From positions 372,001-436,000 of the forward strand of contig NZ_BNDT01000001.1 in the NCBI RefSeq assembly GCF_014905395.1: a DNA stretch of 64,000 bases, read 5' to 3'. The notes beneath the pieces are model-generated. The model did not search any database, was not told where the DNA came from, and saw only the letters and a list, made by a program, of their open reading frames with translations. Below are positions 1 through 8,993 of this stretch, in pieces; positions within the stretch are counted from its first letter, which is position 1; the number at the start of each line of letters is the position of its first letter. A program made the translations under genes and the position numbers. This stretch comes from Lactococcus taiwanensis (GTDB lineage: Bacteria > Bacillota > Bacilli > Lactobacillales > Streptococcaceae).

Positions 1-1
1 T

Positions 2-1387
2 GCTGACCCAGAAATGGTCCGTCAAGAAATTGAAGATGTGATTGGTTTAGACGCCTCTGAAGCCGTTCTTGCTTCGGCCAAAGCTGGGATTGGGATTGAA
101 GAAATTCTTGAACAAATTGTTGAGAAAGTTCCTGCCCCTCAAGGGGAAGTTGACGCTCCGCTCAAGGCTTTGATTTTTGACTCAGTTTATGATGCCTATC
201 GAGGCGTTATCCTTCAAATTCGGGTCATTGACGGCTCGCTTAAAGTTGGGGACCGTATTCAATTGATGAGTAACGGTAAAGAATTTGATGTCACAGAAGT
301 TGGGATTTTTACACCAAAAGCAGTCGCTCGTGATTTCTTAATGGCTGGAGATGTAGGTTATGTCGCAGCCTCTATTAAAACCGTTGCGGACACACGTGTC
401 GGAGACACCGTGACCCTCGCATCAAATCCAGCAACTGAGGCTTTAGAGGGTTATAAAGAAATGAACCCCATGGTATTTGCGGGGATTTACCCTATCGAAT
501 CAAATAAATTCAATGACCTGCGCGAAGCCCTAGAAAAACTTCAATTAAACGATGCTAGTCTTCGTTTTGAACCTGAAACATCACAAGCGCTTGGTTTCGG
601 CTTCCGTTGTGGTTTCCTCGGTCTCTTGCATATGGATGTCATTCAAGAACGTTTAGAACGTGAATTTGGTATTGATTTGATTATGACCGCACCATCCGTT
701 GTTTATCATATCAATACAACGGACGGTGAAACCCTTGAAGTAGCCAACCCATCAGAATTCCCAGATCCTACGCGCATTGAAAACATCGAAGAACCCTTTG
801 TTAAAGCTCAAATCATGGTACCAAATGATTTCGTTGGTCCGGTTATGGAATTAGCTCAACGAAAACGTGGAATTTTCCTAACAATGGATTATTTAGACGC
901 AAATCGTGTCAATATCATTTATCATATTCCATTGAGTGAAATTGTTTTTGATTTCTTTGATAAACTTAAATCATCAACTAAAGGTTATGCCAGCTTTGAT
1001 TATGAAATTTCTGATTACCGTCCATCAAATCTTGTGAAAATGGACATTCTCTTAAATGCCGAAAAAGTGGATGCCTTAAGTTTCATTGTCCATAAAGATT
1101 TTGCTTATGAACGTGGTAAAATTATTGTTGAAAAACTTAAAAAACTCATTCCACGTCAACAATTTGAAGTACCAATCCAGGCAACGATAGGAAATAAAAT
1201 CGTTGCGCGTTCAGATATTAAAGCTCTTCGTAAAAACGTCTTGGCCAAATGTTATGGTGGCGATATTTCCCGTAAGCGAAAACTCCTTGAAAAACAAAAA
1301 GCCGGTAAAAAACGGATGAAAGCCATTGGTTCAGTAGAAGTCCCTCAAGAAGCCTTCTTATCTGTCCTTTCAATGGATGAAGAGTAA
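2..1387 (+). CDS. lepA: Elongation factor 4 (LepA), 5' end outside window
   Basis: Ribosome back-translocase GTPase acting on stalled or mistranslocated ribosomes at the membrane or in the cytosol. The frame is open from base 2 without a start, so the gene begins upstream. About 145 N-terminal residues, carrying most of the nucleotide-binding motifs, are missing compared with the usual length of about 600. What remains covers the end of the G domain ([20 protein letters not shown]), domain II, the EF-G-like domains ([14 protein letters not shown], with the family hallmark) and the LepA-specific C-terminal domain rich in Lys/Arg ([19 protein letters not shown]). It ends in a strong terminator. 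The identification is firm; only the start lies outside the window. Confidence 0.97.
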   Translation, partial: ADPEMVRQEIEDVIGLDASEAVLASAKAGIGIEEILEQIVEKVPAPQGEVDAPLKALIFDSVYDAYRGVILQIRVIDGSLKVGDRIQLMSNGKEFDVTEVGIFTPKAVARDFLMAGDVGYVAASIKTVADTRVGDTVTLASNPATEALEGYKEMNPMVFAGIYPIESNKFNDLREALEKLQLNDASLRFEPETSQALGFGFRCGFLGLLHMDVIQERLEREFGIDLIMTAPSVVYHINTTDGETLEVANPSEFPDPTRIENIEEPFVKAQIMVPNDFVGPVMELAQRKRGIFLTMDYLDANRVNIIYHIPLSEIVFDFFDKLKSSTKGYASFDYEISDYRPSNLVKMDILLNAEKVDALSFIVHKDFAYERGKIIVEKLKKLIPRQQFEVPIQATIGNKIVARSDIKALRKNVLAKCYGGDISRKRKLLEKQKAGKKRMKAIGSVEVPQEAFLSVLSMDEE

Positions 1388-1398
1388 AGAAAATTCTC

Positions 1399-1423
1399 AA
1401 AACCGCCAATAGGGTGGTTTTTT
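1399..1423 (+). terminator. lepA intrinsic terminator
   Basis: A 9-bp stem (AAAACCGCC with GGGTGGTTTT, one G-U pair) is followed by a T run, 11 bases after the lepA stop. The T run leads directly into a TGTTACAAT extended -10 for the next gene. Confidence 0.85.
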
Positions 1424-1456
1424 GTTACAATGAAAGAAGTAGAAAAGAGGTAGAAA

Positions 1457-2092
1457 ATGAAAATATTTATCGTTGGAAGTACCGGACGTGTAGGTAAAAG
1501 TTTGCTCAAATCTCTCTCAACAACGGACCATCAAATCTATGCTGGAGCAAGAAAAGTTGAGCAAGTTCCTCAATATAATAATGTAAAAGCAGTTCATTTC
1601 GATCTTGATTGGACACCGGAGGAAATGGCCAAGCAATTACATGGAATGGATGTTATTATTAATGTTTCAGGATCAGGCGGAAAAAGCTTGTTGAAAGTTG
1701 ACTTATATGGGGCTGTCAAACTCATGCAGGCAGCCGAAAAAGCAGAAGTGAAACGATTTATCTTACTAAGCACGATTTTTGCTTTGCAACCTGAAAAATG
1801 GGTTGGTCCCGGTTTTGATAGTTTAAAAGATTACTACATTGCTAAATATTTTGCTGATTTGTACTTGACTAAAGAAACGCGTCTCGCTTATACCATTTTA
1901 CAACCTGGTACCCTTACTGAAGAGAAAGGGACTGGTCTTATCGCAATCAATGATAATCAATCTGGAAAAAATACAATTGAAGATGTCGCACAAACACTCA
2001 AAGCACTGATTCATACAGATCAAGCCATTGGTAAAGTAATTACCATGCATAACGGCTCTCTACCAATCACCCAAGCTCTGGAAGAACTTTAA
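1457..2092 (+). CDS. NAD(P)-binding Rossmann-fold protein (atypical SDR family)
   Basis: A 211-residue cytosolic protein of the atypical short-chain dehydrogenase (SDR_a5/YwnB-like) type. The N-terminus has the nucleotide-binding motif GSTGRVG at about residues 7-13, followed by alternating beta/alpha segments and a conserved LLSTIF stretch near residue 105. The YxxxK active-site pair of classical SDRs is replaced by DYYIAKYFAD (residues 124-133), which keeps a Tyr and Lys in the right order. The substrate cannot be told from the sequence. It is monocistronic, between two terminators, with a GAGG Shine-Dalgarno 7 bases before the ATG. Confidence 0.8.
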   Translation: MKIFIVGSTGRVGKSLLKSLSTTDHQIYAGARKVEQVPQYNNVKAVHFDLDWTPEEMAKQLHGMDVIINVSGSGGKSLLKVDLYGAVKLMQAAEKAEVKRFILLSTIFALQPEKWVGPGFDSLKDYYIAKYFADLYLTKETRLAYTILQPGTLTEEKGTGLIAINDNQSGKNTIEDVAQTLKALIHTDQAIGKVITMHNGSLPITQALEEL

Positions 2093-2106
2093 AATTAAAG
2101 GCTATA

Positions 2107-2145
2107 AAAAATGTACCCTACACGTTGCTGGAGCGGTGCATTTTT
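2107..2145 (+). terminator. Intrinsic terminator
   Basis: AAAAATGTACC pairs with GGTGCATTTTT around an 17-base loop. A-rich and T-rich flanks mean it could act in both directions. Confidence 0.75.
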
Positions 2146-2160
2146 ATATGCGGTAAAAAA

Positions 2161-2189
2161 TTGACATCACCAACGCTTTCATTTATAAT
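2161..2189 (+). promoter_or_regulatory. Promoter of amino-acid permease gene
   Basis: Perfect TTGACA (2161-2166), 17-bp spacer and perfect TATAAT (2184-2189). The transcript would have an untranslated leader of about 80 bases containing a small CTTG/CAAG hairpin near 2230-2247. It matches no riboswitch I know. Confidence 0.85.
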
Positions 2190-2275
2190 TTGTTGTAATC
2201 TTTTTCTAACGAGAGGGGATTAGAAAGGCTTGTCACTGTCCGCAAGTTTTTCAAAAAATTATTTTAAGGAGTAGT

Positions 2276-3745
2276 ATGGACACTAAAAAAATTAGATGGT
2301 TTACCGTCGCATTCATTGCCTTTAACATGGTTTGGGGAATGGGGAATGTTGTCAATAACTTTGCCCAACAAGGAATTACTGTTGTTACCTCATGGCTGTT
2401 AATTTTGGCTTTGTACTTTATTCCCTATGCACTTATTGTTGGTCAACTGGGTTCAACTTTTAAAGATAGTAAAGGTGGGGTCAGTTCATGGGTTGAAAAT
2501 ACCAGTACGAAACGCTTGGCTTATTATGCCGCATGGACTTATTGGGTAGTTCACATTCCTTATTTGGCTCAAAAACCACAAGCGATTTTGATTGCTTTTG
2601 GTTGGGTGGGTCAAGGAAACGGAAATCTGGTTAATCAGATGTCAATGACCGCTGTTGCTCTGGCTTCCTTAGCAATTTTCTTAGCTTTCTTATGGTTGTC
2701 AACAAAAGGGTTAAATACGCTGAAAGTGATTGGTGGACTTGCGGGAACAGCAATGTTTGTTATGAGTTTACTTTTCATTGTCATGGCGATTGGAGCACCT
2801 TTTATCGCAAAAGATTTTCATATTGCAACGCCGGACATGGGAAATATTAAAACATATCTCCCTAAATTTGACTTTAGTTATTTCACAACGATCTCAATGT
2901 TGGTTTTCGCTGTCGGTGGTGCTGAAAAAATTTCTCCTTATGTTAACCAAACGAAAAACCCAGCAAAAGAATTTCCAAGAGGCATGTTTTTACTTGCTGG
3001 AATGGTTGGTATCTGTGCCGTCTTAGGTTCGATTGCCATGGGAATGATTTTCTCAAGCGGTAATTTACCAAATGACTTGATGGCTAATGGTGCTTATGCA
3101 GCATTCCAAATTTTAGGTCAACACTTTGGTGTCGGAAATTTTTTAATGATTGTCTATGCTTTAACGAACGGTGTAGGACAAATTGCTGCCTTAGCTTTCT
3201 CTATTGACGCGCCATTACGCATTTTACTTGCTGATGCCGACCCAGAATTCGTTCCAGCATGGTTACGTAAAAAGACAAATAAAGGAACACTAAAAAACGG
3301 TTATACGCTTACCGGAATTTTGGTAAGTATTATCATTCTTTTACCAATTCTTGGAATTGGTGATATGAATGAATTAGTCAAATGGTTGACTAATTTAAAT
3401 TCAGTTGTGATGCCAATGCGTTATCTTTGGGTCTTCTTTGCCTTTATGATGTTAAATCGGGCAGTGAAACATTTTCAATCTGAATATAAATTTATCAAAC
3501 AAAAACGTCTTGCCATGATTGCTGGTGCTTGGTGTTTCCTCTTTACACTCATTGCCTGTGTGTTAGGAATGGTTCCAAAATTAGACTATGCCGCTAATCC
3601 ATCTGCATGGTGGTTCCAACTGGCATCAAATATTTTGACACCAGTTGTGTTGCTCTTATTGGGAATGCTTTTACCCTATATCGCACGACGTGAGCAACGC
3701 CAAACCAAGGATTTGGTTATAGATTCAAATTTAAAAGCGGAGTAA
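2276..3745 (+). CDS. APC-superfamily amino-acid permease (YjeM-like)
   Basis: A 489-residue integral membrane protein with about 12 hydrophobic segments, typical of the amino acid-polyamine-organocation family. The start (TVAFIAFNMVWGMGNVVNNF) and the later GVSSWVENT and IDAPLRILLADADPEFVPAWL stretches resemble the glutamate/GABA-type antiporter-like branch called YjeM. The substrate is unproven; amino acid import or exchange across the cytoplasmic membrane is inferred from the family. Shine-Dalgarno AAGGAG sits 8 bases upstream of the ATG. It is monocistronic, with its own consensus promoter and a terminator. Confidence 0.85.
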   Translation: MDTKKIRWFTVAFIAFNMVWGMGNVVNNFAQQGITVVTSWLLILALYFIPYALIVGQLGSTFKDSKGGVSSWVENTSTKRLAYYAAWTYWVVHIPYLAQKPQAILIAFGWVGQGNGNLVNQMSMTAVALASLAIFLAFLWLSTKGLNTLKVIGGLAGTAMFVMSLLFIVMAIGAPFIAKDFHIATPDMGNIKTYLPKFDFSYFTTISMLVFAVGGAEKISPYVNQTKNPAKEFPRGMFLLAGMVGICAVLGSIAMGMIFSSGNLPNDLMANGAYAAFQILGQHFGVGNFLMIVYALTNGVGQIAALAFSIDAPLRILLADADPEFVPAWLRKKTNKGTLKNGYTLTGILVSIIILLPILGIGDMNELVKWLTNLNSVVMPMRYLWVFFAFMMLNRAVKHFQSEYKFIKQKRLAMIAGAWCFLFTLIACVLGMVPKLDYAANPSAWWFQLASNILTPVVLLLLGMLLPYIARREQRQTKDLVIDSNLKAE

Positions 3746-3750
3746 AGAAG

Positions 3751-3777
3751 ACGTCCTAATTAAATTAGGGCGTTTTT
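3751..3777 (+). terminator. Permease-gene terminator
   Basis: A 10-bp stem ACGTCCTAAT/ATTAGGGCGT with a 3-base loop and a run of six T. Confidence 0.9.
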
Positions 3778-4134
3778 TATAAAAACGTCTAGATAATTCA
3801 CAAGCTAGGTGAAAGCAGCGGCTATAATTAGCTAGGATGTGTTTAATATAAAAATTAATAATTAAGTTACTGGAACGATAGTTTCAGTAACTTTTTCTTA
3901 TTGAAATATCATTTAATGTTTTCATAAAGTTAAAATATTTTCGATGACAGTTCGATTTATTGAACAATTTCTTGTAAAGGATATTTTGGTAGAGTACGAA
4001 ATGCATATAGAAGAGTCTTTTTTGTGTGATTTAAATTAAAAAAAAGGTATTTGTGTAGACAATTATAATAAAAAAGATATTGATTTAATTTATTTTTCAT
4101 TATAATATGAGTATCTAAGGAATAATAAAAAGGA
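3778..4134 (+). other. Intergenic region before the LPXTG gene, with possible small RNA
   Basis: No convincing gene. TATAAT at 3823-3828 is followed by a terminator-like hairpin (3864-3896, AAGTTACTG/CAGTAACTT plus five T), which would bound an RNA of about 60 bases. An open stretch at 3944-4039 (31 codons from ATG, no Shine-Dalgarno) is probably chance. The AT-rich tail carries -10-like sequences at 4064-4069 and 4101-4106, the second being the likelier promoter of the surface-protein gene. Confidence 0.4.
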
Positions 4135-4180
4135 AGCCCAATTCTAGATGGGGCAAAGTCCTTTCATTGTCTTTGCCTAT
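4135..4180 (+). promoter_or_regulatory. Structured leader of LPXTG gene with two overlapping hairpins
   Basis: GCCC (4136-4139) can pair with the GGGC within 4150-4154. GGCAAAG (4152-4158) can pair perfectly with CTTTGCC (4172-4178). The two stems share GGC and so exclude each other. The Shine-Dalgarno of the following gene lies just downstream. Confidence 0.45.
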
Positions 4181-4200
4181 AAATAAACCAAGGAGAAAAA

Positions 4201-5973
4201 ATGAAAAAATATCAAATATTACACAAAGCGCTATCTTTGAGAAGAATCATTATGGTTTCTTTCATAATAGCATTTTGTACGCTCTTAAATATATTACCTG
4301 TACGCGTATTTGCAGCAAATGGTGGAGCAATCACAACTGCGGATAAAACTTATACTTTCGATTATAAAACACATATTCCATGGGTAGGAGCGACCAATAG
4401 CTTGTTTAAAGCTTCCTTTAATATCCCCTCACCAGGTACCAATACAACAGATGGGGACCGTTATCAAGGAACGCTTACATTTACGAAATTGCCTAACAGT
4501 GATTATCGACTGATAAAGGTTATTCCTTACATGGAGGCCCCTACTTTTACTATTACAAATTCTGGTAATTCTACAGCTGCAGCTGGTTCTTATAACTGGG
4601 ATGAAAGTTTACAAGCTTGGGTCCTTCCCAATCCCCTCATAGATAACACTTCTACTAGTGTTGATACAAGTCAAGCGGTCAATGGCAGTGCTGGGGTTAA
4701 AATCTATATGACAGGAAAGTCAACGGGGTTCATGCCACTAAGTACGCTTAAAAATGATTCTACATTAACCGAGACTAGGCCTGTGTTTTTATTGGGCGAT
4801 GTTGCTGAACTTGAACCAAATCTGACGCAAAATGTTCCCTTTACTCTCTATCAAGAAAGAGCATATAATGGAGATCCAAATAAATGGCATGCTTTCAACT
4901 TTGATGTCCCAGCTTTAGTACAGTATGAATACGATGGACAGGTAACTGGAACGAATCCCTATGATCAGATGTCCTTAGTCCCAGGAGATGCTGCGCATTT
5001 CGAATCAGAGATAAGCTTGGCTTCTCCTCAGAAAATGACAGTGGACATGATCTGGCAGGTAAGTAGAGATAGCGGGGTGACCTATAACGATATAGAAAGT
5101 TTGACAAATTCAGGAGGAAATCAAAGTATTTCTAAGCCACTCGACTTTGTTTCTGATATTTCAGATGAAGGAAGCTTCTACCGCTTGAAAATCATACCGG
5201 TTAATTCAATAAATAATGACCCAATTTACACTGAGCCCGCTGTTTTAACATTCAGAGCAGAGAGCTTAGAATTTAATATCAATTACGTTCTCAATGGTGG
5301 AACAAACCATCCTAATAATCCTTCAACATACAGCTATGGTCACGGAGTAAATTATTTCGAAGCTCCAGAACGTGAAGGTTATACTTTCATGGGGTGGACA
5401 GATGAAAATGATAATCCTGTAACCAATATTGGAACAAATGCACAAGGCGATAAAACACTCCATGCGAAGTGGCAGGCTAATTCTTATAACATAATTTATC
5501 TTCTAAATGATGGAGTGAATTCTGATAAAAATCCAAAAACTTACACCTATGGACAAGGCGTAAATAGCTTTGAAAAAGCAAGGCGTGAAGGTTATACTTT
5601 CATGGGGTGGACAGATGAAAATGGGAAAAAAATAGAAGTCATCTCTACGCAAGACCAAGGTGATAAAACCCTTTATGCCAACTGGAAAAAAGTAGCAGTA
5701 GTGCCAGAGGATGTTCAAGAACTTAAAGATGATAAAAAAACTGAAGAAAATAAAGGTACACAAGAAAATATAAAAATTCAAAAAAGCCATGAATCATACA
5801 ATATCAAGAACGCTCAAAACATCTCTATGCCTATTGAGGATGGCAAAGAAAGTGAAAAGCTTCCCTTGACAGGAGAGAAAACAAAATTTTATTTTTCTAT
5901 TCTAGGTGTGATTATTCTCCTGTCCCTTTCCTTACTAGGAGTAAAAAGATACTTAACTAATAATAAAGATTAA
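4201..5973 (+). CDS. LPXTG cell-wall surface protein with two InlB B-repeats
   Basis: A 590-residue exported protein. The N-terminus has a basic stretch and hydrophobic core with likely cleavage after VFAAN (about residue 38). A 320-residue region of unknown fold follows, then two Listeria-Bacteroides (InlB_B, Flg_new) repeats at about 358-424 and 429-495, each ending in GYTFMGWTDEN...TL.A.W. After a charged linker comes the sorting signal LPLTG (554-558), a hydrophobic segment and a KRYLTNNKD tail. The housekeeping sortase at 13572 would anchor it to peptidoglycan. Such repeats occur in adhesins and other surface proteins; the ligand is unknown. AAGGAG precedes the ATG. Confidence 0.9.
   Translation: MKKYQILHKALSLRRIIMVSFIIAFCTLLNILPVRVFAANGGAITTADKTYTFDYKTHIPWVGATNSLFKASFNIPSPGTNTTDGDRYQGTLTFTKLPNSDYRLIKVIPYMEAPTFTITNSGNSTAAAGSYNWDESLQAWVLPNPLIDNTSTSVDTSQAVNGSAGVKIYMTGKSTGFMPLSTLKNDSTLTETRPVFLLGDVAELEPNLTQNVPFTLYQERAYNGDPNKWHAFNFDVPALVQYEYDGQVTGTNPYDQMSLVPGDAAHFESEISLASPQKMTVDMIWQVSRDSGVTYNDIESLTNSGGNQSISKPLDFVSDISDEGSFYRLKIIPVNSINNDPIYTEPAVLTFRAESLEFNINYVLNGGTNHPNNPSTYSYGHGVNYFEAPEREGYTFMGWTDENDNPVTNIGTNAQGDKTLHAKWQANSYNIIYLLNDGVNSDKNPKTYTYGQGVNSFEKARREGYTFMGWTDENGKKIEVISTQDQGDKTLYANWKKVAVVPEDVQELKDDKKTEENKGTQENIKIQKSHESYNIKNAQNISMPIEDGKESEKLPLTGEKTKFYFSILGVIILLSLSLLGVKRYLTNNKD
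5371..5410 (+). repeat. Direct repeat copy 1 within InlB B-repeat
   Basis: These 40 bases are identical to 5584-5623, exactly 213 bp (71 codons) downstream and in the same frame. They cover the REGYTFMGWTDEN part of each protein repeat. Confidence 0.9.
5584..5623 (+). repeat. Direct repeat copy 2 within InlB B-repeat
   Basis: Identical over 40 bases to 5371-5410. The flanking parts of the repeats have diverged, so this block is either under selection or kept alike by gene conversion. Confidence 0.9.
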
Positions 5974-5991
5974 CAAAAGCAAAAGGAGAGG

Positions 5992-6020
5992 AAAAGACTA
6001 GCTAAGGGCTAGTCTTTTTT
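5992..6020 (+). terminator. LPXTG gene terminator
   Basis: AAAAGACTAGC/GGCTAGTCTTTT stem with a 4-base loop and a T run, 18 bases after the stop codon. Confidence 0.9.
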
Positions 6021-6082
6021 GGTGTGTTATAGCTACTACGTGTTTATTCTGTGAAAGAATCCGCTTCTTCAATTCTATATTT

Positions 6083-6289
6083 TTAATACTTTTGAACCAG
6101 CTCGTAAGCTACATCAGCTTGTTGTGTGACACCTTGATTATGGATGGCCAAAGTTACAGTTTGTATTGCTATTTTTGAAGTGCCTGTGTGAGGTAAAGCT
6201 TTTCTAGATTTAGGTTCACTCACTTTATCGCTATATTTGTGAGTACCATATTTTCCAGAAGTAGAAAAAGTAATTATTGTTGTCGGCCT
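6083..6289 (-). pseudogene. Possible gene remnant without start codon
   Basis: The minus strand is open for 68 codons (stop at 6083-6085, upstream in-frame stop at 6290-6292) with no ATG and no usable GTG or TTG with a Shine-Dalgarno. The peptide is hydrophilic (STSGKYGTHKYSDKVSEPK, LPHTGTSK, QADVAYELVQKY) and looks protein-like rather than random. LPHTG resembles a sortase motif, but no hydrophobic tail follows, so sorting is unlikely. I do not recognise the family. It may be the 3' part of a decayed secreted-protein gene, or chance. Confidence 0.3.
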
Positions 6290-6298
6290 TTATAAAAG

Positions 6299-6417
6299 CT
6301 GACTTTTTTCGCATTTTTTGATATAATTAAGTTAATCTGTTTGCCCCTGAGGCAAACTTTTCCGAAAGCAAGAAAGGAACGTAAATTCTCTATCGAAAGC
6401 GGATTTACAACACAAAC
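6299..6417 (+). promoter_or_regulatory. gyrA promoter and structured leader
   Basis: CTGACT (6299-6304), 17-bp spacer, TATAAT (6322-6327). The leader has hairpin GTTTGCC/GGCAAAC (6339-6345 with 6351-6357) and a second one GTAAAT/ATTTAC (6381-6386 with 6403-6408). The only good Shine-Dalgarno, AAAGGA at 6373-6378, is 39 bases from the ATG in linear sequence. Folding the second hairpin would cut this to about 11. Confidence 0.6.
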
Positions 6418-8904
6418 ATGCAAGACAAAAATGTGATTAATGTCAATTTGGTTGAGGAGATGAAAACGTCATTTCGTGACTATGCCATGTCAGTTATCGT
6501 GGCACGAGCACTTCCTGATGTACGAGATGGTCTAAAACCAGTTCATCGTCGGATTCTCTACGGTATGAATGAGTTGGGGAATACCCCAGATAAACCACAC
6601 AAAAAATCAGCGCGTATCGTCGGTGAAGTTATGGGTAAATATCACCCACACGGTGACAGCTCGATCTACGAAGCCATGGTACGGATGGCGCAGTGGTGGT
6701 CATACCGTCACATGCTTGCAGACGGCCATGGGAACTTTGGTTCAATGGATGGTGACGGAGCCGCAGCGATGCGTTATACCGAAGCCCGTTTAAGTAAAAT
6801 TGCCTTAGAAATGTTGCGTGATATCAATAAAAATACAGTTGATTTCACCGATAACTTTGATGGAACAGAGCGTGAACCACTGGTTTTACCAGCGCGTTTT
6901 CCTAACCTTTTAGTCAATGGGACCACTGGTATTGCTGTCGGAATGACCACAAATATTCCACCACATAATCTGGCTGAAACAATTGATGCAGTAGACCTCT
7001 TAATGGAAAATCCAGAAGCAACCACAATGGATTTGATGTCAGTGATACCTGGTCCAGACTTTCCTACTGGTGCTTTAGTCATGGGCAAATCAGGAATTCG
7101 CCGTGCTTATGAAACCGGGAAAGGTTCAATTACTTTGCGTGCGAAGACGCATATTGAAGAAATGCCCGGTGGTAAAGAACGTATCGTCGTGACTGAACTG
7201 CCTTATATGGTCAATAAAGCGCGTTTGGTTGAACACATTGTTCGCTTGAACCATGAAAAACGCATTGAAGGTTTGACAGCTGTTCGTGATGAATCCAACC
7301 GTGAAGGAATTCGAGTAGTCATTGAAGTGCGTCGAGACCTCTCAGCTCATGTTATTTTGAACAACCTTTTCAAATTGACGAGCCTGCAAACCTCTTTCGG
7401 GTTCAATATGTTAGCCATTGAAAAAGGAATTCCAAAAGTCCTTTCGCTTAAAGAAATCCTTTTAGACTACATCGAGCATCAAATTGAAGTCGTTGAACGT
7501 CGAACTGCTTTTGATAAGGCGCGCGCAGAAGCGCGTGCACATATCTTAGAAGGTTTGCGGATTGCCTTAGATAACATTGACCGCATTATCAGTATTATTC
7601 GCGAGTCTCAAACGGATGCCATTGCCCAAAAAGCAATGATGGATGAATTCCAACTTTCTGAAAAACAATCACAAGCAATTTTAGATATGCGCTTGCGTCG
7701 TTTGACTGGATTGGAACGTGATAAAATTGAAAATGAATATCAAGACTTAGTGGCCTTAATTGCGGATTTGGCTGATATTCTCGCAAAACCTGAACGTGTA
7801 AAGAAAATTATTCGTGAGGAACTTGAAGAAGTTAAACGTAAATTCTCTGATAAACGTCGTACGGAGCTTCTGGTGGGTGAAGTCCTCAATCTTGAAGATG
7901 AAGATTTGATTGAAGAAGAAGATGTTTTGATTACTTTGTCAAATAAAGGATATATCAAACGTCTGGCAAATGATGAATTCCGGGCGCAAAACCGTGGAGG
8001 TCGTGGTGTGCAAGGGATGGGGATGTCGGATGATGACTTTGTGCAACATCTCGTTTCCACATCAACTCATGATCAACTTTTATTCTTCACTAACCTTGGT
8101 CGCGTCTATCGAATGAAGGGGTATGAGATTCCTGAGTACGGACGAACTGCCAAGGGTCTTCCGATTGTAAATCTTTTGAAATTAGATGATGGTGAAAAGA
8201 TAGCAACCATCATCAATGTCGACCGTGATCAAGCAGCGAAATACCTGTTCTTTACAACACGTAATGGGGTTGTTAAACGTACAGCTACCGCACAATTTGC
8301 TAATATCCGGACGAATGGTCTGAAGGCACTCAATTTGCGCGAAGGTGATGAGTTAATTAACGTCTTACGAACTTCAGGAGATGACGAAGTCATTATCGGA
8401 ACTCACTTGGGCTATTCTGTACGCTTTAAGGGTGCAGTTGTTCGTGATATGGGACGTAGTGCAACTGGTGTTAAAGGGGTAAATCTCAGAGAAGGTGACT
8501 ACGTCGTTGGAACTTCAACCATCAATAACGAACAGGAAGTTCTTGTAATTTCAGAAAATGGTTTGGGTAAACGGACTCAAGCTTCTGAATATCCTACTAA
8601 AGGACGTGGTGGTAAAGGGATCAAAGTCATGAATGTGACTGAACGTACAGGTAAGCTTGCTGGCTTAACGGCGATTAATGGTGATGAAGACATCATGGTC
8701 ATTACGGATACGGGTGTCATTATCCGGACGAATGTCTCTAACATCTCACAAACTGGTCGAGCAGCCCAAGGTGTAAAAGTGATGCGACTTGATGACGAAG
8801 CGCAGATCGTAACCTTTGCGTTGGTTGAAGCTGAGCTTGAAGAAGAAACAACGGTTCAAACTGCTGACGAAGCTGTCAGCAGTGCTGATGCAGATCAAGA
8901 ATGA
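6418..8904 (+). CDS. gyrA: DNA gyrase subunit A
   Basis: Type II topoisomerase subunit that breaks and rejoins DNA during negative supercoiling; it works as A2B2 with GyrB. At 828 residues it has the usual length. The N-terminal domain has the HPHGD box (76-80) and catalytic Tyr120 in [10 protein letters not shown]. The quinolone-resistance positions read Ser81 and Glu85, the susceptible form in related streptococci. The C-terminal beta-pinwheel begins with a GyrA-box-like QNRGGRG (about residue 525). The acidic tail near the end contains a copy of the dispersed palindrome. The ATG has no nearby Shine-Dalgarno (see leader entry). Confidence 0.98.
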   Translation: MQDKNVINVNLVEEMKTSFRDYAMSVIVARALPDVRDGLKPVHRRILYGMNELGNTPDKPHKKSARIVGEVMGKYHPHGDSSIYEAMVRMAQWWSYRHMLADGHGNFGSMDGDGAAAMRYTEARLSKIALEMLRDINKNTVDFTDNFDGTEREPLVLPARFPNLLVNGTTGIAVGMTTNIPPHNLAETIDAVDLLMENPEATTMDLMSVIPGPDFPTGALVMGKSGIRRAYETGKGSITLRAKTHIEEMPGGKERIVVTELPYMVNKARLVEHIVRLNHEKRIEGLTAVRDESNREGIRVVIEVRRDLSAHVILNNLFKLTSLQTSFGFNMLAIEKGIPKVLSLKEILLDYIEHQIEVVERRTAFDKARAEARAHILEGLRIALDNIDRIISIIRESQTDAIAQKAMMDEFQLSEKQSQAILDMRLRRLTGLERDKIENEYQDLVALIADLADILAKPERVKKIIREELEEVKRKFSDKRRTELLVGEVLNLEDEDLIEEEDVLITLSNKGYIKRLANDEFRAQNRGGRGVQGMGMSDDDFVQHLVSTSTHDQLLFFTNLGRVYRMKGYEIPEYGRTAKGLPIVNLLKLDDGEKIATIINVDRDQAAKYLFFTTRNGVVKRTATAQFANIRTNGLKALNLREGDELINVLRTSGDDEVIIGTHLGYSVRFKGAVVRDMGRSATGVKGVNLREGDYVVGTSTINNEQEVLVISENGLGKRTQASEYPTKGRGGKGIKVMNVTERTGKLAGLTAINGDEDIMVITDTGVIIRTNVSNISQTGRAAQGVKVMRLDDEAQIVTFALVEAELEEETTVQTADEAVSSADADQE
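8864..8879. repeat. CTGAC-N6-GTCAG element, inside gyrA
   Basis: Exact copy with spacer GAAGCT; the arms extend to CTGCTGAC/GTCAGCAG (8861-8882). It encodes ADEAVS in the C-terminal tail. Confidence 0.9.
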
Positions 8905-8921
8905 ACATAAAATAAAAATGG

Positions 8922-8950
8922 GAAAGCCTGTCAGCTACTGGCAGGCTTTC
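8922..8950 (+). terminator. Hairpin after gyrA
   Basis: Perfect 9-bp stem GAAAGCCTG/CAGGCTTTC with an 11-base loop. Only a short interrupted T stretch follows, so termination may be partial. Confidence 0.55.
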
Positions 8951-8967
8951 TGAATTAAAAACTGGTG

Positions 8968-8983
8968 CTGACAGAGCTGTCAG
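8968..8983. repeat. CTGAC-N6-GTCAG element, gyrA-apbE gap
   Basis: Exact copy with spacer AGAGCT, making a 7-bp-arm palindrome CTGACAG-AG-CTGTCAG that ends 10 bases before the apbE start. Confidence 0.9.
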
Positions 8984-8993
8984 TAAAAATAGG

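Noticed and set aside
5274-5690. CRISPR-like or satellite repeat
   Set aside because: Only two in-frame copies that encode InlB B-repeats.
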